From: Mesorhizobium caraganae
GTDB lineage: Bacteria > Pseudomonadota > Alphaproteobacteria > Rhizobiales > Rhizobiaceae
Assembly (NCBI RefSeq): GCF_016836705.1
Contig: NZ_JAFCGY010000002.1
Coordinates: forward strand, 186,001 to 250,000
Direction: 5' to 3'
DNA: 64,000 nt
Each line of letters opens with the position of its first letter. Positions within the stretch are counted from its first letter, which is position 1. Shown in pieces: positions 54,220 to 63,776 of this stretch. The notes beneath the pieces were generated by a model. The model saw only the letters and a program-made list of their open reading frames with translations. It searched no databases and was not told where the DNA came from. A program made the position numbers and the translations under genes.

Positions 54220-55023
54220 TCAATCGCCGGCGACGAAGAATGTCCACTGCCCGGCGGGCGTGATGCCGACGCGATAGAAGATGTAGGCGCCGAACTGCTT
54301 CATGTCGTCATAGTCGCCGGCGGTGACGATCTTGAACAGTTCGACCCGCTGTTTGGCGTCGAGCTTGTCCAGCGGCATGGCGAAGAAGTATGGCCAGACA
54401 TAGAGCTCCTGCGGCGTGCCGACATCGACATGGACATAGCCGGCATTGAGCACCTCTTCCATGATGGCGAGGATTTCCTGGCCTTCCTTGTCGCCTGAAA
54501 GCCCTTTCAGGAAGGCGATCGGGTCGCCCTCGATCTCGCCCAGCGACAATTGGGTCATGGTCTCGCCCGTGCCGATCAGGGGCCGCAGCTTCTCGATGTC
54601 GCCGCTGACGCAGGCTTCGACCATCAGGTCGTGCATGCGCCTGACCGGCTCCGGCAATTTGGAAAGGTCGTAGACGACTTCAGGCACCGGCGCGTCGGGA
54701 TCGGCACGCGGGTTGGCCACGCCGCCATCGTCGGTCGGCCCTGCCGGCTCGCTTTGTTCGGGCTCTGCGGGTGATTTCGGCTGGCTGGCCGCTGGCGGCG
54801 TCGTGCCGGGCAGATCGGGCATCGGCACGGAATTTTCGGATGGCGCCGTCTCACCATTGGCTGGCGGCGCAGCCGGCGCCGGAAGCTCCTCGCGCTTGAT
54901 CTCGCTCAGCGCGTAGGCAGGGCTGCTTGTCAGGACAAGTGCCGGCGGAACCGCGGCGCAGGAAGCGGCAAGCCAGATGCTGAGGACCAGTCCGCGAGGC
55001 TGGCCTGACATCGAAAAATTCAC
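54220..55023 (-). CDS. Exported protein of unknown function
   Basis: A 267-residue protein. The N-terminus is a signal peptide (LVLSIWLAASCAAVPPALVL, cleavage near AYA), then a Pro/Ser/Glu-rich linker of about 75 residues, then a C-terminal domain of about 145 residues (LPEPVRRMHDLMVEACVSGD, ELYVWPYFFAMPLDKLDAKQ, QFGAYIFYRVGITPAGQWTF). The C-terminal half looks conserved and globular but no named family is recognised. Probably periplasmic. Convergent with pyrC. Confidence 0.8.
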   Translation of the reverse strand: MNFSMSGQPRGLVLSIWLAASCAAVPPALVLTSSPAYALSEIKREELPAPAAPPANGETAPSENSVPMPDLPGTTPPAASQPKSPAEPEQSEPAGPTDDGGVANPRADPDAPVPEVVYDLSKLPEPVRRMHDLMVEACVSGDIEKLRPLIGTGETMTQLSLGEIEGDPIAFLKGLSGDKEGQEILAIMEEVLNAGYVHVDVGTPQELYVWPYFFAMPLDKLDAKQRVELFKIVTAGDYDDMKQFGAYIFYRVGITPAGQWTFFVAGD

Positions 55024-55059
55024 CGCTTGCCTCTCCTTGGGCCTGGGCCTCCTTCAGGT

Positions 55060-55156
55060 GCCAGGCATGATGCCCAAACAGCGCGCCGTCGTCAAAGAAC
55101 CGATCAAGGCGCCGGAGCGCCGGTTTGCGCCCAGAGGGACGCGCGCCGCTCTAGTG
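55060..55156. repeat. Degenerate RIME-like repeat
   Basis: GCGCCGGAGCGCCGG and CAGAGGGACGCGCGCCGCTCTAG resemble the second module of the 7711-7812 repeat (GGACGCGCGGCGCTGTAG). It fills the gap between two minus-strand genes, and its end touches the stop of the downstream small gene. Confidence 0.6.
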
Positions 55157-55408
55157 CCGCAGCCGCTCCGGCTCGAAAGCGCCGGCGATCACCTTTTCAC
55201 GCATGCGGTCGAGCAGGGCAAGAGCTGAAGTCTCGCCATTGGCGCGCAGCATCTCGCCGAACGCCGTTTCAAGTGCTGCCTCGGCAATGATTTCCGGCTC
55301 GATACCGGCCGACAGACCTTCCGCCCAGGCCTCGCTATGGCTTTCCACCGCGGTCAGGCGCTTTTCTTCCCTGACCAGCGCGTCGATGTCGTTGACGCCA
55401 TGTTCCAT
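55151..55408 (-). CDS. Small conserved protein of unknown function
   Basis: An 85-residue acidic, helical protein: MEHGVNDIDALVREEKRLTA, HSEAWAEGLSAGIEPEIIAE, AALETAFGEMLRANGETSAL. No signal or membrane segment, no known family. ATG 55408 has AAGGGTGG upstream; an in-frame Met at 55537 would add 43 residues of less typical composition. The Ala/Glu-rich pattern and lone context do not suggest a function. Confidence 0.65.
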   Translation of the reverse strand: MEHGVNDIDALVREEKRLTAVESHSEAWAEGLSAGIEPEIIAEAALETAFGEMLRANGETSALALLDRMREKVIAGAFEPERLRH

Positions 55409-55740
55409 TGCGATGTCCACCCTTTTCAAGCGGCGATCCAACGTGTCGGATCCGGCTTGGGCTGTCCCTATCTCCACGCAGGCTAAGTAAGCATTTGTAA
55501 ATACGACATTTTTTTGATCGTCTTTGACAAACTTCATCGCCAGCGTTCGGTCCGATTCAAACTTAGCCGATTAGACCGGTGAGCGGGGTGAAAACCTTCA
55601 GTTTGAGTTAATTCCACATCCGCGCGCTAACGTTTCGTTAATACTGTTGCGAAAGTGCAACACCAACATTGCATCAACGTGCCGTGGATACAAGGCGGGG
55701 TGCTCGAAAAGGCGTTGGCTGTGACGCGGTCTGGCGCTCG
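55409..55740. other. 332-nt intergenic region upstream of the small acidic protein
   Basis: No gene is supported; the frame to 55537 is open but not gene-like. The stretch is relatively AT-rich. CTAA-N7-TTAA at 55627-55641 is one mismatch from a CtrA box, and GTTGCGAAAGTGCAAC at 55644-55659 is a short hairpin. These may belong to the promoter of the small gene, but the distance is over 200 nt. Confidence 0.4.
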
Positions 55741-56115
55741 TCAGTTGCCGTAGCGCGAAGCGATGTCGCGGGTCAGTGTCTCGCCTTCCTTCATGTAGCG
55801 GCTGATGGCCGCGGTCGCCGATGGTGTGCACTGCGTGTAGGTGCCACCGAACGAACGGTAACCGCGGTTGAAGCTGGCGATGAAGCGGGCGCGCCGCTCG
55901 GGATCGGGATTTTCCGAATCGATCAGCTTTTCCATCTCGGTACGCCACTGGTCGCCCTTTTCGCCGCACAGATTGCGCAGGAAATGCAGCGACCCCAGCA
56001 CCTCGGCCAGCCGCATCAGACCGGGCTCGAATGGCGACTCGGCGGCCGGCGCCGGCTGCACGGCAGCCATGCTGGCGGCGAGGCATGCGGCGAGGAAGAG
56101 CGCGGCGCGGGTCAT
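55741..56115 (-). CDS. TIGR02301-family exported protein
   Basis: A 124-residue exported protein. A signal peptide (MTRAALFLAACLAASMAAVQ, cleavage near APA) precedes a conserved domain: GLMRLAEVLGSLHFLRNLCG, RRARFIASFNRGYRSFGGTY, QCTPSATAAISRYMKEGETL, ending SRYGN. This matches the alphaproteobacterial TIGR02301 family, of unknown function, with two conserved Cys. ATG 56115 fits the signal peptide. It is downstream of a NUDIX gene on the same strand. Confidence 0.88.
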   Translation of the reverse strand: MTRAALFLAACLAASMAAVQPAPAAESPFEPGLMRLAEVLGSLHFLRNLCGEKGDQWRTEMEKLIDSENPDPERRARFIASFNRGYRSFGGTYTQCTPSATAAISRYMKEGETLTRDIASRYGN

Positions 56116-56164
56116 AAGTCTTTCTGGCCAAACAATTTGTCGCCTGCAAGGCGATTCTCTGTGT

Positions 56165-56590
56165 TCAGATACCGGGACGGCTTGAGCCCAGAAGCTCCTC
56201 AGCGACCTCAAACACATCGCCTGCGAGCGGCATGTCGGTCATTTCGTTCAGCGTATAGAAGGCGGCGGTCTCGGCGTCGTCACTGGCTGTCGCCTCGCCC
56301 CCGGCATAGACAGCGCCGAACACCGTCAGGAGATAGTCGACCGGGTGATTCTCGCCGCTGCCGTCGATGTGGATGTCGCGAAGCGGACGATAGTCTTTTG
56401 CCCGCAACCCGGTCTCCTCCAGCAATTCGCGCGCCGCGGCTTGCTCAAGAGCTTCGCCGGGCTCGACCTTGCCGCCGGGAAAGGCATAGACCCCTTGCGA
56501 CGGCGGCCGCGCCCGCTTGACCAGCAGCACTGTCGTGCCGCGCACAACGGCGACGGAGACGGCGGGAAGTGTCTTGCGCTGCTCGTTCAT
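56165..56590 (-). CDS. NUDIX hydrolase, MutT/ADP-ribose pyrophosphatase type
   Basis: A 141-residue NUDIX enzyme. The box GGKVEPGEALEQAAARELLE, then ETGL, is complete, preceded by VYAFPG. The short length and N-terminal VSVAVVRGTTVLLVKR match MutT-like or ADP-ribose pyrophosphatase enzymes. It is the upstream member of a pair with the TIGR02301 gene, 49 nt apart, and is divergent from the SRAP gene. Confidence 0.92.
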   Translation of the reverse strand: MNEQRKTLPAVSVAVVRGTTVLLVKRARPPSQGVYAFPGGKVEPGEALEQAAARELLEETGLRAKDYRPLRDIHIDGSGENHPVDYLLTVFGAVYAGGEATASDDAETAAFYTLNEMTDMPLAGDVFEVAEELLGSSRPGI

Positions 56591-56713
56591 CGATCGCGAT
56601 TCGCCTATATGAGGTCAGGCCCTTGTGGACGGCTGGCGGCATTGAGCTTTAGCGGTTGCGCAACGCCGGTTCCATCGCCACCTTCGCATGACACCATTCA
56701 GAGACCTTAGCCT

Positions 56714-57478
56714 ATGTGCGGACGCTTTGCCCTGACGGCCACGCCGGACCAGACCGCTGCCTTGCTCGGCCTGGCGGAGCTGGAGGAGTTTCCAGCCCGC
56801 TACAACATCGCGCCGACGCAGCCGGTGCTGATGGCGCTCTCTGGACCGCCGCGCATGCCGGGCTCGAATTTTCCGGATCGCCAGGCGATGCTGGTGCGCT
56901 GGGGGCTGATCCCGGCCTGGGTCAAGGACACCAGGGAATTTCCGCTGCTGTTCAATGCGCGCTCGGAAGGAGCGGCGGAGAAGGCCTCGTTCAAAGCCGC
57001 CATGCGCCATCGTCGCGCATTGGTTCCGGCCTCCGGCTTTTATGAGTGGCAGCAATCGGGCAACGGCAAGAAGGGCCAGCCCTACTGGATACGGCCGAGG
57101 AATGGCGGGCTCGTCGCCTTTGCCGGGCTGGTCGAAACCTATGCCGAGCCGGGTGGTTCGGAGATGGACACCGGCGCCATTCTCACCGTCAACGCCAATG
57201 CCGACATCGCCCATATCCATGACCGCAGTCCGGTGGTCATCGCGCCGGAGGATTTTGCCCGCTGGCTGGACTGCCGCGCGCTCGAGCCGCGCGACGTGGC
57301 CGACCTGCTCAGACCTGCACAGCCCGATTTCTTCGAGGCTGTGCCGGTCTCCGACCTCGTCAACAAGGTCGCCAACACCGGGCCCGAGATACAGGACAGG
57401 GGCATCGTCGGGCCTGAGCCCGAGAAGGTCAGGCGCCAGAAGCCCGGCGCGGACGACAGTCAAATGACGTTGTTTTAG
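56714..57478 (+). CDS. yedK: SRAP-domain protein (YedK/HMCES family) DNA-protein crosslink enzyme
   Basis: Protects abasic sites in single-stranded DNA by forming a thiazolidine crosslink through Cys2. The 254 residues show the essential MCGRFALTA start, the NIAPTQPVL segment, the FNARSEGAAEKASFK Arg/Ser/Glu site, ASGFYEW with the catalytic Glu, and IAHIHDRSPVVI with the His. All are intact. It is a lone gene divergent from NUDIX. Confidence 0.95.
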   Translation: MCGRFALTATPDQTAALLGLAELEEFPARYNIAPTQPVLMALSGPPRMPGSNFPDRQAMLVRWGLIPAWVKDTREFPLLFNARSEGAAEKASFKAAMRHRRALVPASGFYEWQQSGNGKKGQPYWIRPRNGGLVAFAGLVETYAEPGGSEMDTGAILTVNANADIAHIHDRSPVVIAPEDFARWLDCRALEPRDVADLLRPAQPDFFEAVPVSDLVNKVANTGPEIQDRGIVGPEPEKVRRQKPGADDSQMTLF

Positions 57479-57521
57479 AGCACGACCCCAAGAAACCAGT
57501 CTTCGGGAAGAACCTGCTCAA
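57477..57521. repeat. Degenerate palindromic repeat after yedK
   Basis: GAGCACGACCCC ... GGGAAGAACCTGCTC is an imperfect palindrome of the GAGCATGATCCC type seen intact at 58134-58182. It starts at the yedK stop codon. Confidence 0.45.
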
Positions 57522-57612
57522 TCGGGAAGAGCTGCTGTTTTCAGGCGCGCTCAGGCGCCTCGGCCTTCCGTGCCGGCGTACGCCTTGGCGGCGGCCGGTG
57601 CCGGAGCTTTGA

Positions 57613-57768
57613 TCAGGCAGCGCGGGGCGAAGTGATTTTCGGTGCCGGCTTCTTCTTCTTGGCAGTGTGGAGAAGGGCGGCGACGATAGCGGCCGGGCCG
57701 ATCGCGCGGTAGTGGTTGGCGAGCGCCGGTTGCTTGGCGCGGCTCGATTCCTGCTTGGTTCGTGGCAT
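57613..57768 (-). CDS. Small basic protein (51 residues)
   Basis: ATG 57768 is preceded at 5-9 nt by a strong AGGGAAGAG ribosome site. The product, MPRTKQESSRAKQPALANHY, RAIGPAAIVAALLHTAKKKK, PAPKITSPRAA, has a basic N-terminus, a short hydrophobic stretch IGPAAIVAALL and a Lys-rich C-terminus. No family is known to me. Its composition suggests nucleic-acid or membrane contact. It is too short for usual gene cut-offs and may be missed in automated annotation. Confidence 0.55.
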   Translation of the reverse strand: MPRTKQESSRAKQPALANHYRAIGPAAIVAALLHTAKKKKPAPKITSPRAA

Positions 57769-58214
57769 CGATCTCTTCCCTGGTAACATTTCCGTGTCTG
57801 CGTTTGCCGGCCGAATCTGACCGAATCGTGACCCATGGTGAACTAGCCGGCGAATGTTTCATGACTGTGCCGACATGTTTAATAAAATGTTTCAGTGCCT
57901 CATGACCTGTGATCCAGCGGCGCTTTTGCCGGAAGTTGCGACTTGACGGCAACACCGGCCAAGGCGATAAAGCCGCCCATGAAAACGTTTTTCGCCATTT
58001 GTGGCATTTGCATTATTGGCTAGCCTCGCGCTGGTCCGGACGTTTTCGCCTCATCTTTCCCCAGAGTGGACAAACGCCCCGGCCAGCAGGCTGGAGCCCG
58101 ATTTGTGCCTCGGCGCAAGGACGGCTCTGCCCAGAGCATGATCCCGAAAAGTGGGTACCGGGTTTCGGATAAGATCATGCTCAACCAAAGAGTAAACGGA
58201 CCGGAAGGGCACGC
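57769..58214. other. 446-nt region between the small basic protein gene and cysS
   Basis: No gene is supported. It includes divergent promoters, two related AT-rich stretches near 57854-57895 (ATGTTTCATGACTGTG and ATGTTTCAGTGCCTCATGAC), and the RIME palindrome at 58134-58182. cysS starts 33 nt after that repeat. Confidence 0.5.
58134..58182. repeat. RIME palindrome upstream of cysS
   Basis: Outer arms GAGCATGATC and GATCATGCTC are perfect; inner parts CCCGAAAAGTGG and CGGGTTTCGG are imperfect. This is the most conserved module of the rhizobial palindromic repeats and the same type as the first half of 7711-7812. It lies in the cysS leader. Confidence 0.8.
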
Positions 58215-59648
58215 ATGTCTGACGCATCGAAGGGTCTTAGCCTCTACAACACGCTAACGCGGACGAAGGACGCGTTCGTCCCGATCGACGCTGGGAATGT
58301 GCGCATGTATGTCTGCGGCCCGACCGTCTACGACTTTGCCCATATCGGCAATGCGCGGCCGGCGATCGTCTTCGACGTGCTGTTCCGTTTGCTGCGTCAT
58401 GTCTACGGCGAGGCGCACGTTACGTATGTGCGCAACATCACAGATGTCGACGACAAGATTAACGCCCGCGCGCTGCGCGATTTCGGCGCCGAGATCGCGT
58501 CGGGAAAACTGACGCTCAACGAGGCGATCCGCCGCGTCACCGAAAAGACCGCCGACCAGTATCACAAGGATGTCGCGGCCCTCGGCTGCTTGCCGCCGAC
58601 GGTCGAGCCGCGCGCCACCGAGTTCGTCGCGCGCCGCGCCGACGGCAAGGCCGACATGATCAGCCTCATCGAGCGCCTGATCGAGCGCGGCCATGCCTAT
58701 GTCGCCGCCGGCGAGGTATTGTTCGACACCGCCTCGATGCCGGATTACGGCGAACTGTCGAAGCGCAATCTCGACGAGCAGCAGGCCGGCGCCCGCATCG
58801 CCGTCGATGCCCACAAGAAGAACCCCGGCGATTTCGTTTTGTGGAAATTGTCGTCGCCGGAAGAGCCCGGCTGGGACAGCCCGTGGGGCAGGGGCCGTCC
58901 GGGCTGGCACATCGAGTGCTCGGCCATGTCGGCCGCCTATCTCGGCGACGTCTTCGACATCCATGGTGGCGGCCTCGACCTGATCTTCCCCCACCATGAG
59001 AACGAGATTGCCCAGTCGCGCTGCGCGCATGGCACCGACGTCATGGCCAATGTCTGGATGCACAATGGCTTCCTGCAGGTCGAGGGCCAGAAGATGTCGA
59101 AGAGCCTCGGCAATTTCTACGCCATCGCCGAACTGCTGGAGACCGACACATTCGGCGGCCGCAAATGGCCGGGCGAGGTGCTGCGGCTGGCGATGCTGAT
59201 GACGCATTATCGCGAGCCGATCGATTTTTCGGTCCGCAAGCTGGAGGAGGCCGAGAACACGCTGCGCAAATGGAAACGCGCAGCCGACCTCGCACCGGCC
59301 GCTGGGCAAGTGCCGGCGGAAGTCGTGGCAGCGCTGTCGGACGACCTCGCCACCTACGCCGCCTTCCAGCAGCTGACGCAGCTTGCCGGCGAGGCCGCGG
59401 ACGGCAACGAAGCTGCCGCTTCGCTGAAGGCCTCGCTGCTGTTCCTCGGCTTCGATGTCGGTGCGGCCAAGGTCGATGAGGCCGCGGTCGCCAAAGCCAT
59501 CGCCAAGCGCCTGGAACTGATCGCCGCGAAAAACTGGGCCGAAGCCGACCGCGTGCGTGATGAGCTGCTGGCGCAAGGCGTGCAGCTTAAGGACGGCAAG
59601 GATCCGGCCACTGGCGAAAGAATCACCACCTGGGAGGTAAAAAGATGA
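58215..59648 (+). CDS. cysS: Cysteinyl-tRNA synthetase
   Basis: Charges tRNA-Cys. The 477 residues contain the class I HIGH-type motif [12 protein letters not shown], the zinc site with [11 protein letters not shown] (first Cys), HIECSAMS and HHENEIAQS, and the KMSKS motif [11 protein letters not shown]. Length and order are normal. Its TGA overlaps the next gene (ATGA), so it heads a five-gene translationally coupled run. Confidence 0.97.
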   Translation: MSDASKGLSLYNTLTRTKDAFVPIDAGNVRMYVCGPTVYDFAHIGNARPAIVFDVLFRLLRHVYGEAHVTYVRNITDVDDKINARALRDFGAEIASGKLTLNEAIRRVTEKTADQYHKDVAALGCLPPTVEPRATEFVARRADGKADMISLIERLIERGHAYVAAGEVLFDTASMPDYGELSKRNLDEQQAGARIAVDAHKKNPGDFVLWKLSSPEEPGWDSPWGRGRPGWHIECSAMSAAYLGDVFDIHGGGLDLIFPHHENEIAQSRCAHGTDVMANVWMHNGFLQVEGQKMSKSLGNFYAIAELLETDTFGGRKWPGEVLRLAMLMTHYREPIDFSVRKLEEAENTLRKWKRAADLAPAAGQVPAEVVAALSDDLATYAAFQQLTQLAGEAADGNEAAASLKASLLFLGFDVGAAKVDEAAVAKAIAKRLELIAAKNWAEADRVRDELLAQGVQLKDGKDPATGERITTWEVKR

Positions 59649-60031
59649 TCGACCATCTCGGCATCAACGTCGCCGATTTCGACGCTTCGAAGGCCTTTTA
59701 CGATCAGGCGATGGCGCCGCTAGGCGCCTCGCTGATCTACATGGTGCCGCTGGAATATACCGGCGGCGCCAAGGTCGGTGGCTATGGCCGCGACCGGCCG
59801 GTGTTCTGGTTGCAGGCCAGCAACGATGAGCCGAGGACCCATCAGCACGTCGCCTTCACCGCGCGCAGCCGCGCTGAGGTCGATGCGTTCCATGCCGCCG
59901 CCCTTGCCGCCGGCGGCAAGGACAATGGCGGGCCGGGCCTGCGGCCGCATTATCACCCGCACTATTACGGCGCCTTCGTCTTCGATCCCGACGGCAACAA
60001 TGTCGAGGCCGTCTGCCATGCCCCGGAATGA
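59645..60031 (+). CDS. VOC-family protein (glyoxalase-like)
   Basis: A 128-residue vicinal-oxygen-chelate protein. [20 protein letters not shown], then [20 protein letters not shown], and [15 protein letters not shown] mark the two beta-alpha-beta-beta-beta units, with His and Glu metal ligands. It overlaps cysS by 4 nt. Substrate unknown; it may handle a thiol conjugate, given its GFA neighbours, but this is inference. Confidence 0.9.
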   Translation: MIDHLGINVADFDASKAFYDQAMAPLGASLIYMVPLEYTGGAKVGGYGRDRPVFWLQASNDEPRTHQHVAFTARSRAEVDAFHAAALAAGGKDNGGPGLRPHYHPHYYGAFVFDPDGNNVEAVCHAPE

Positions 60032-60053
60032 ATATGAAACGGAGCGAGACACG

Positions 60054-60547
60054 ATGAGCCTCGACAATCGGCCGATCTACACCGGCGGCTGCCAATGCGG
60101 CGCGGTGCGCTTTCGCGTCGAGGGCGCGCTGGGCGATGCCTCGATCTGCCATTGCCGCATGTGCCAGAAAGCGTTCGGCGCCTTCTACGCGCCGCTGGTT
60201 TCGGTGCGTGGCGCCAAGCTCGACTGGACGCGTGGCGAGCCGAAATATTTCGCCTCGTCCAGTCACGTCGACCGCGGCTTCTGCGCCAATTGCGGCACGC
60301 CGCTGACCTTTACCGCGCCTGATGGCGTCGGCCTCGCCATTGGGGCGTTCGACAATCCGGCCGAAATCGTGCCGCTGATCCAGTGGGGCACAGAGGCAAA
60401 GCTGCCCTATGTCGACACCATCCCGCAACTGCCCGGCGAGGACACGATGGCCGACATATCATCGGCGCCTTATCTCGCCGAACTCGTCTCCTACCAGCAT
60501 CCCGACCACGACACCGAACAATGGCCGCCAGAGGAAAGACAAAGACC

Positions 60548-60551
<4 letters not shown>
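60054..60551 (+). CDS. GFA-family (glutathione-dependent formaldehyde-activating fold) protein, first copy
   Basis: A 165-residue zinc protein. The Cys pattern is complete: GGCQCGAVRF, ICHCRMCQK, and GFCANCGTPLTF. GFA enzymes were described as aiding the S-hydroxymethylglutathione reaction, though most members are uncharacterised. The start 60054 follows GGAGCGAGACACG. It overlaps the second copy by 4 nt. The two paralogs share the same C-terminus pattern, YQHPDHDTEQWP. Confidence 0.9.
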
Positions 60552-61989
<1,438 letters not shown>

Positions 61990-62011
61990 CATCGGCCTTC
62001 GGGCCAGAGGA

Positions 62012-62027
62012 GGGTGCGTACGCACCC
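62012..62027. promoter_or_regulatory. 16-bp perfect palindrome directly upstream of cimA
   Basis: GGGTGCGTACGCACCC is self-complementary over all 16 bases, 8 nt before the cimA ATG. It includes part of the purine-rich AGAGGAGGG, so an RNA hairpin could mask a ribosome binding site. It could also be a protein operator. Confidence 0.4.
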
Positions 62028-62035
62028 GCGCAGCC

Positions 62036-63652
62036 ATGACAAAGCAACGCCTCTATCTCTTCGACACCACATTGCGCGACGGCCAGCAGACGCCGGGCAT
62101 CGACTTTTCCGTCGAGGACAAGATTGCGATTGCCAAGCTGCTCGACGAGTTCGGTATGGACTATGTCGAAGGCGGCTATCCCGGCGCCAATCCGACCGAC
62201 ACCGCATTCTTCCAGCAGAAGCGCACGGCGAAGGCAAAATTCGTCGCCTTCGGCATGACCAAGCGGGCAGGCGTATCGGCGTCCAACGATCCGGGCCTGG
62301 CGGCGCTGGTACAGTCGAAATCCGACGCCATCTGTTTCGTGGCCAAGAGCTGGGACTATCATGTCCGCGTCGCGCTTGGCTGCACCAATGAGGAGAACCT
62401 CGACTCCATCAAGGTTTCGGTCGAAGCAGCTGTTGCCGCCGGCAAGGAAGCTATGGTCGATTGCGAGCATTTCTTCGACGGCTTCAAGGCCAATCCGGAT
62501 TATGCGCTGGCTTGCGCCAAGGCCGCCTATGACGCCGGTGCGCGCTGGGTGGTGCTGTGCGACACCAATGGCGGCACGCAACCCTCTGAAGTGCACACCA
62601 TTGTCGACAAGGTGATCGCCGCCGGCATACCGGGCGACCATCTCGGCATCCATGCCCATGACGATACCGGCCAGGCGGTGGCGAATTCGCTAGCCGCCGT
62701 CGAGGCCGGCGTGCGCCAGATCCAGGGCACGCTGAACGGCATCGGCGAACGCTGCGGCAACGCCAATCTGGTCTCGATCGTGCCGACGCTGGCACTGAAG
62801 CCGGCCTTCGCTGACCGCTTTGAGACCGGCATCTCGGCTGAGGCGCTGACCGGCATTTCACGGCTATCCCGTGCCTTCGACGAACTCTTGAACCGCGCGC
62901 CGGAAGCGCAGGCACCCTATGTCGGCGCTTCCGCCTTCGCCACCAAGGCCGGCATCCATGCCTCGGCACTCGCCAAGGAGCCGGCGACCTATGAGCACGT
63001 CGAGCCGCAAGCCGTCGGCAACCGCCGCCGCGTCATGGTCTCCGACCAGGGCGGCAAGGCCAATTTCCTCGCCGAACTGAAGCGGCGCGGCATTGACGTG
63101 CCAAAGGACGATCACCGTCTCGACGCGCTGATCTCGGTGGTCAAGGAACGCGAGGCCGAGGGCTACGCCTATGAGGGTGCCGATGCCTCGTTCGAGCTCT
63201 TGGCACGCAAGATGCTGCACGGCCTGCCGGAGTTCTTCAACGTCACCTCGTTCCGCTGCATGGTCGAGCGCCGCTTCGATGCCAACGGCCAGCTGAAGAC
63301 GGTCTCCGAGGCGATCGTCAAGGTGATGGTCGATGGCGAGGAAAAGATGTCGGTGGCCGAAGGCCACGGCCCGGTCAACGCGCTCGACATCGCGCTGCGC
63401 AAGGACCTCGGCAAGTATCAGAACGAGATCGTCGATCTCGAGCTCGCCGACTTTAAGGTGCGTATCCTCAACGGCGGCACCGAAGCCATCACCCGCGTTC
63501 TGGTCGAATCGCACGATTCCACCGGCGCCCGCTGGTGGACGGTCGGCGTGTCGGAAAACATCATCGACGCCTCCTTCCAGGCGCTGATGGATTCCATCGT
63601 CTACAAGCTGATGAAGAACCGCGAGATGGCAGGGCTGGTGGCGGCCGAGTAG
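62036..63652 (+). CDS. cimA: Citramalate synthase
   Basis: Condenses pyruvate and acetyl-CoA to (R)-citramalate, giving a threonine-independent isoleucine route. The 538-residue protein has an HMGL-like TIM barrel (LYLFDTTLRDGQQTPGIDFS, HAHDDTGQAVANSLAAVEAG, QGTLNGIGERCGNANL), then the LeuA-type dimer regulatory domain at the C-terminus (HGPVNALDIALRKDLGKYQN). 2-isopropylmalate synthase is related, but DTTLRDGQQTPG and the length fit citramalate synthase better. Confidence 0.92.
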   Translation: MTKQRLYLFDTTLRDGQQTPGIDFSVEDKIAIAKLLDEFGMDYVEGGYPGANPTDTAFFQQKRTAKAKFVAFGMTKRAGVSASNDPGLAALVQSKSDAICFVAKSWDYHVRVALGCTNEENLDSIKVSVEAAVAAGKEAMVDCEHFFDGFKANPDYALACAKAAYDAGARWVVLCDTNGGTQPSEVHTIVDKVIAAGIPGDHLGIHAHDDTGQAVANSLAAVEAGVRQIQGTLNGIGERCGNANLVSIVPTLALKPAFADRFETGISAEALTGISRLSRAFDELLNRAPEAQAPYVGASAFATKAGIHASALAKEPATYEHVEPQAVGNRRRVMVSDQGGKANFLAELKRRGIDVPKDDHRLDALISVVKEREAEGYAYEGADASFELLARKMLHGLPEFFNVTSFRCMVERRFDANGQLKTVSEAIVKVMVDGEEKMSVAEGHGPVNALDIALRKDLGKYQNEIVDLELADFKVRILNGGTEAITRVLVESHDSTGARWWTVGVSENIIDASFQALMDSIVYKLMKNREMAGLVAAE

Positions 63653-63655
63653 GCC

Positions 63656-63693
63656 TTTTCCTCGCCCCGCGAGAGCGGGGAGGTGGCCCGGCC
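63656..63693. repeat. GC-rich hairpin repeat fragment after cimA
   Basis: CCTCGCCCCGC-GAGA-GCGGGGAGG followed by TGGCCCGGCC is a short form of a palindromic repeat often seen after rhizobial genes. It begins 4 nt after the cimA stop and may also act as a terminator, although no T-run follows. Confidence 0.5.
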
Positions 63694-63776
63694 CTTTGAA
63701 CCATCAGCAAAAGTCCGTTGATCCATCACAACTTTGCGATGGTCTTGGCCGAGCCGTTGAGCCATAGCGTTGCGCC

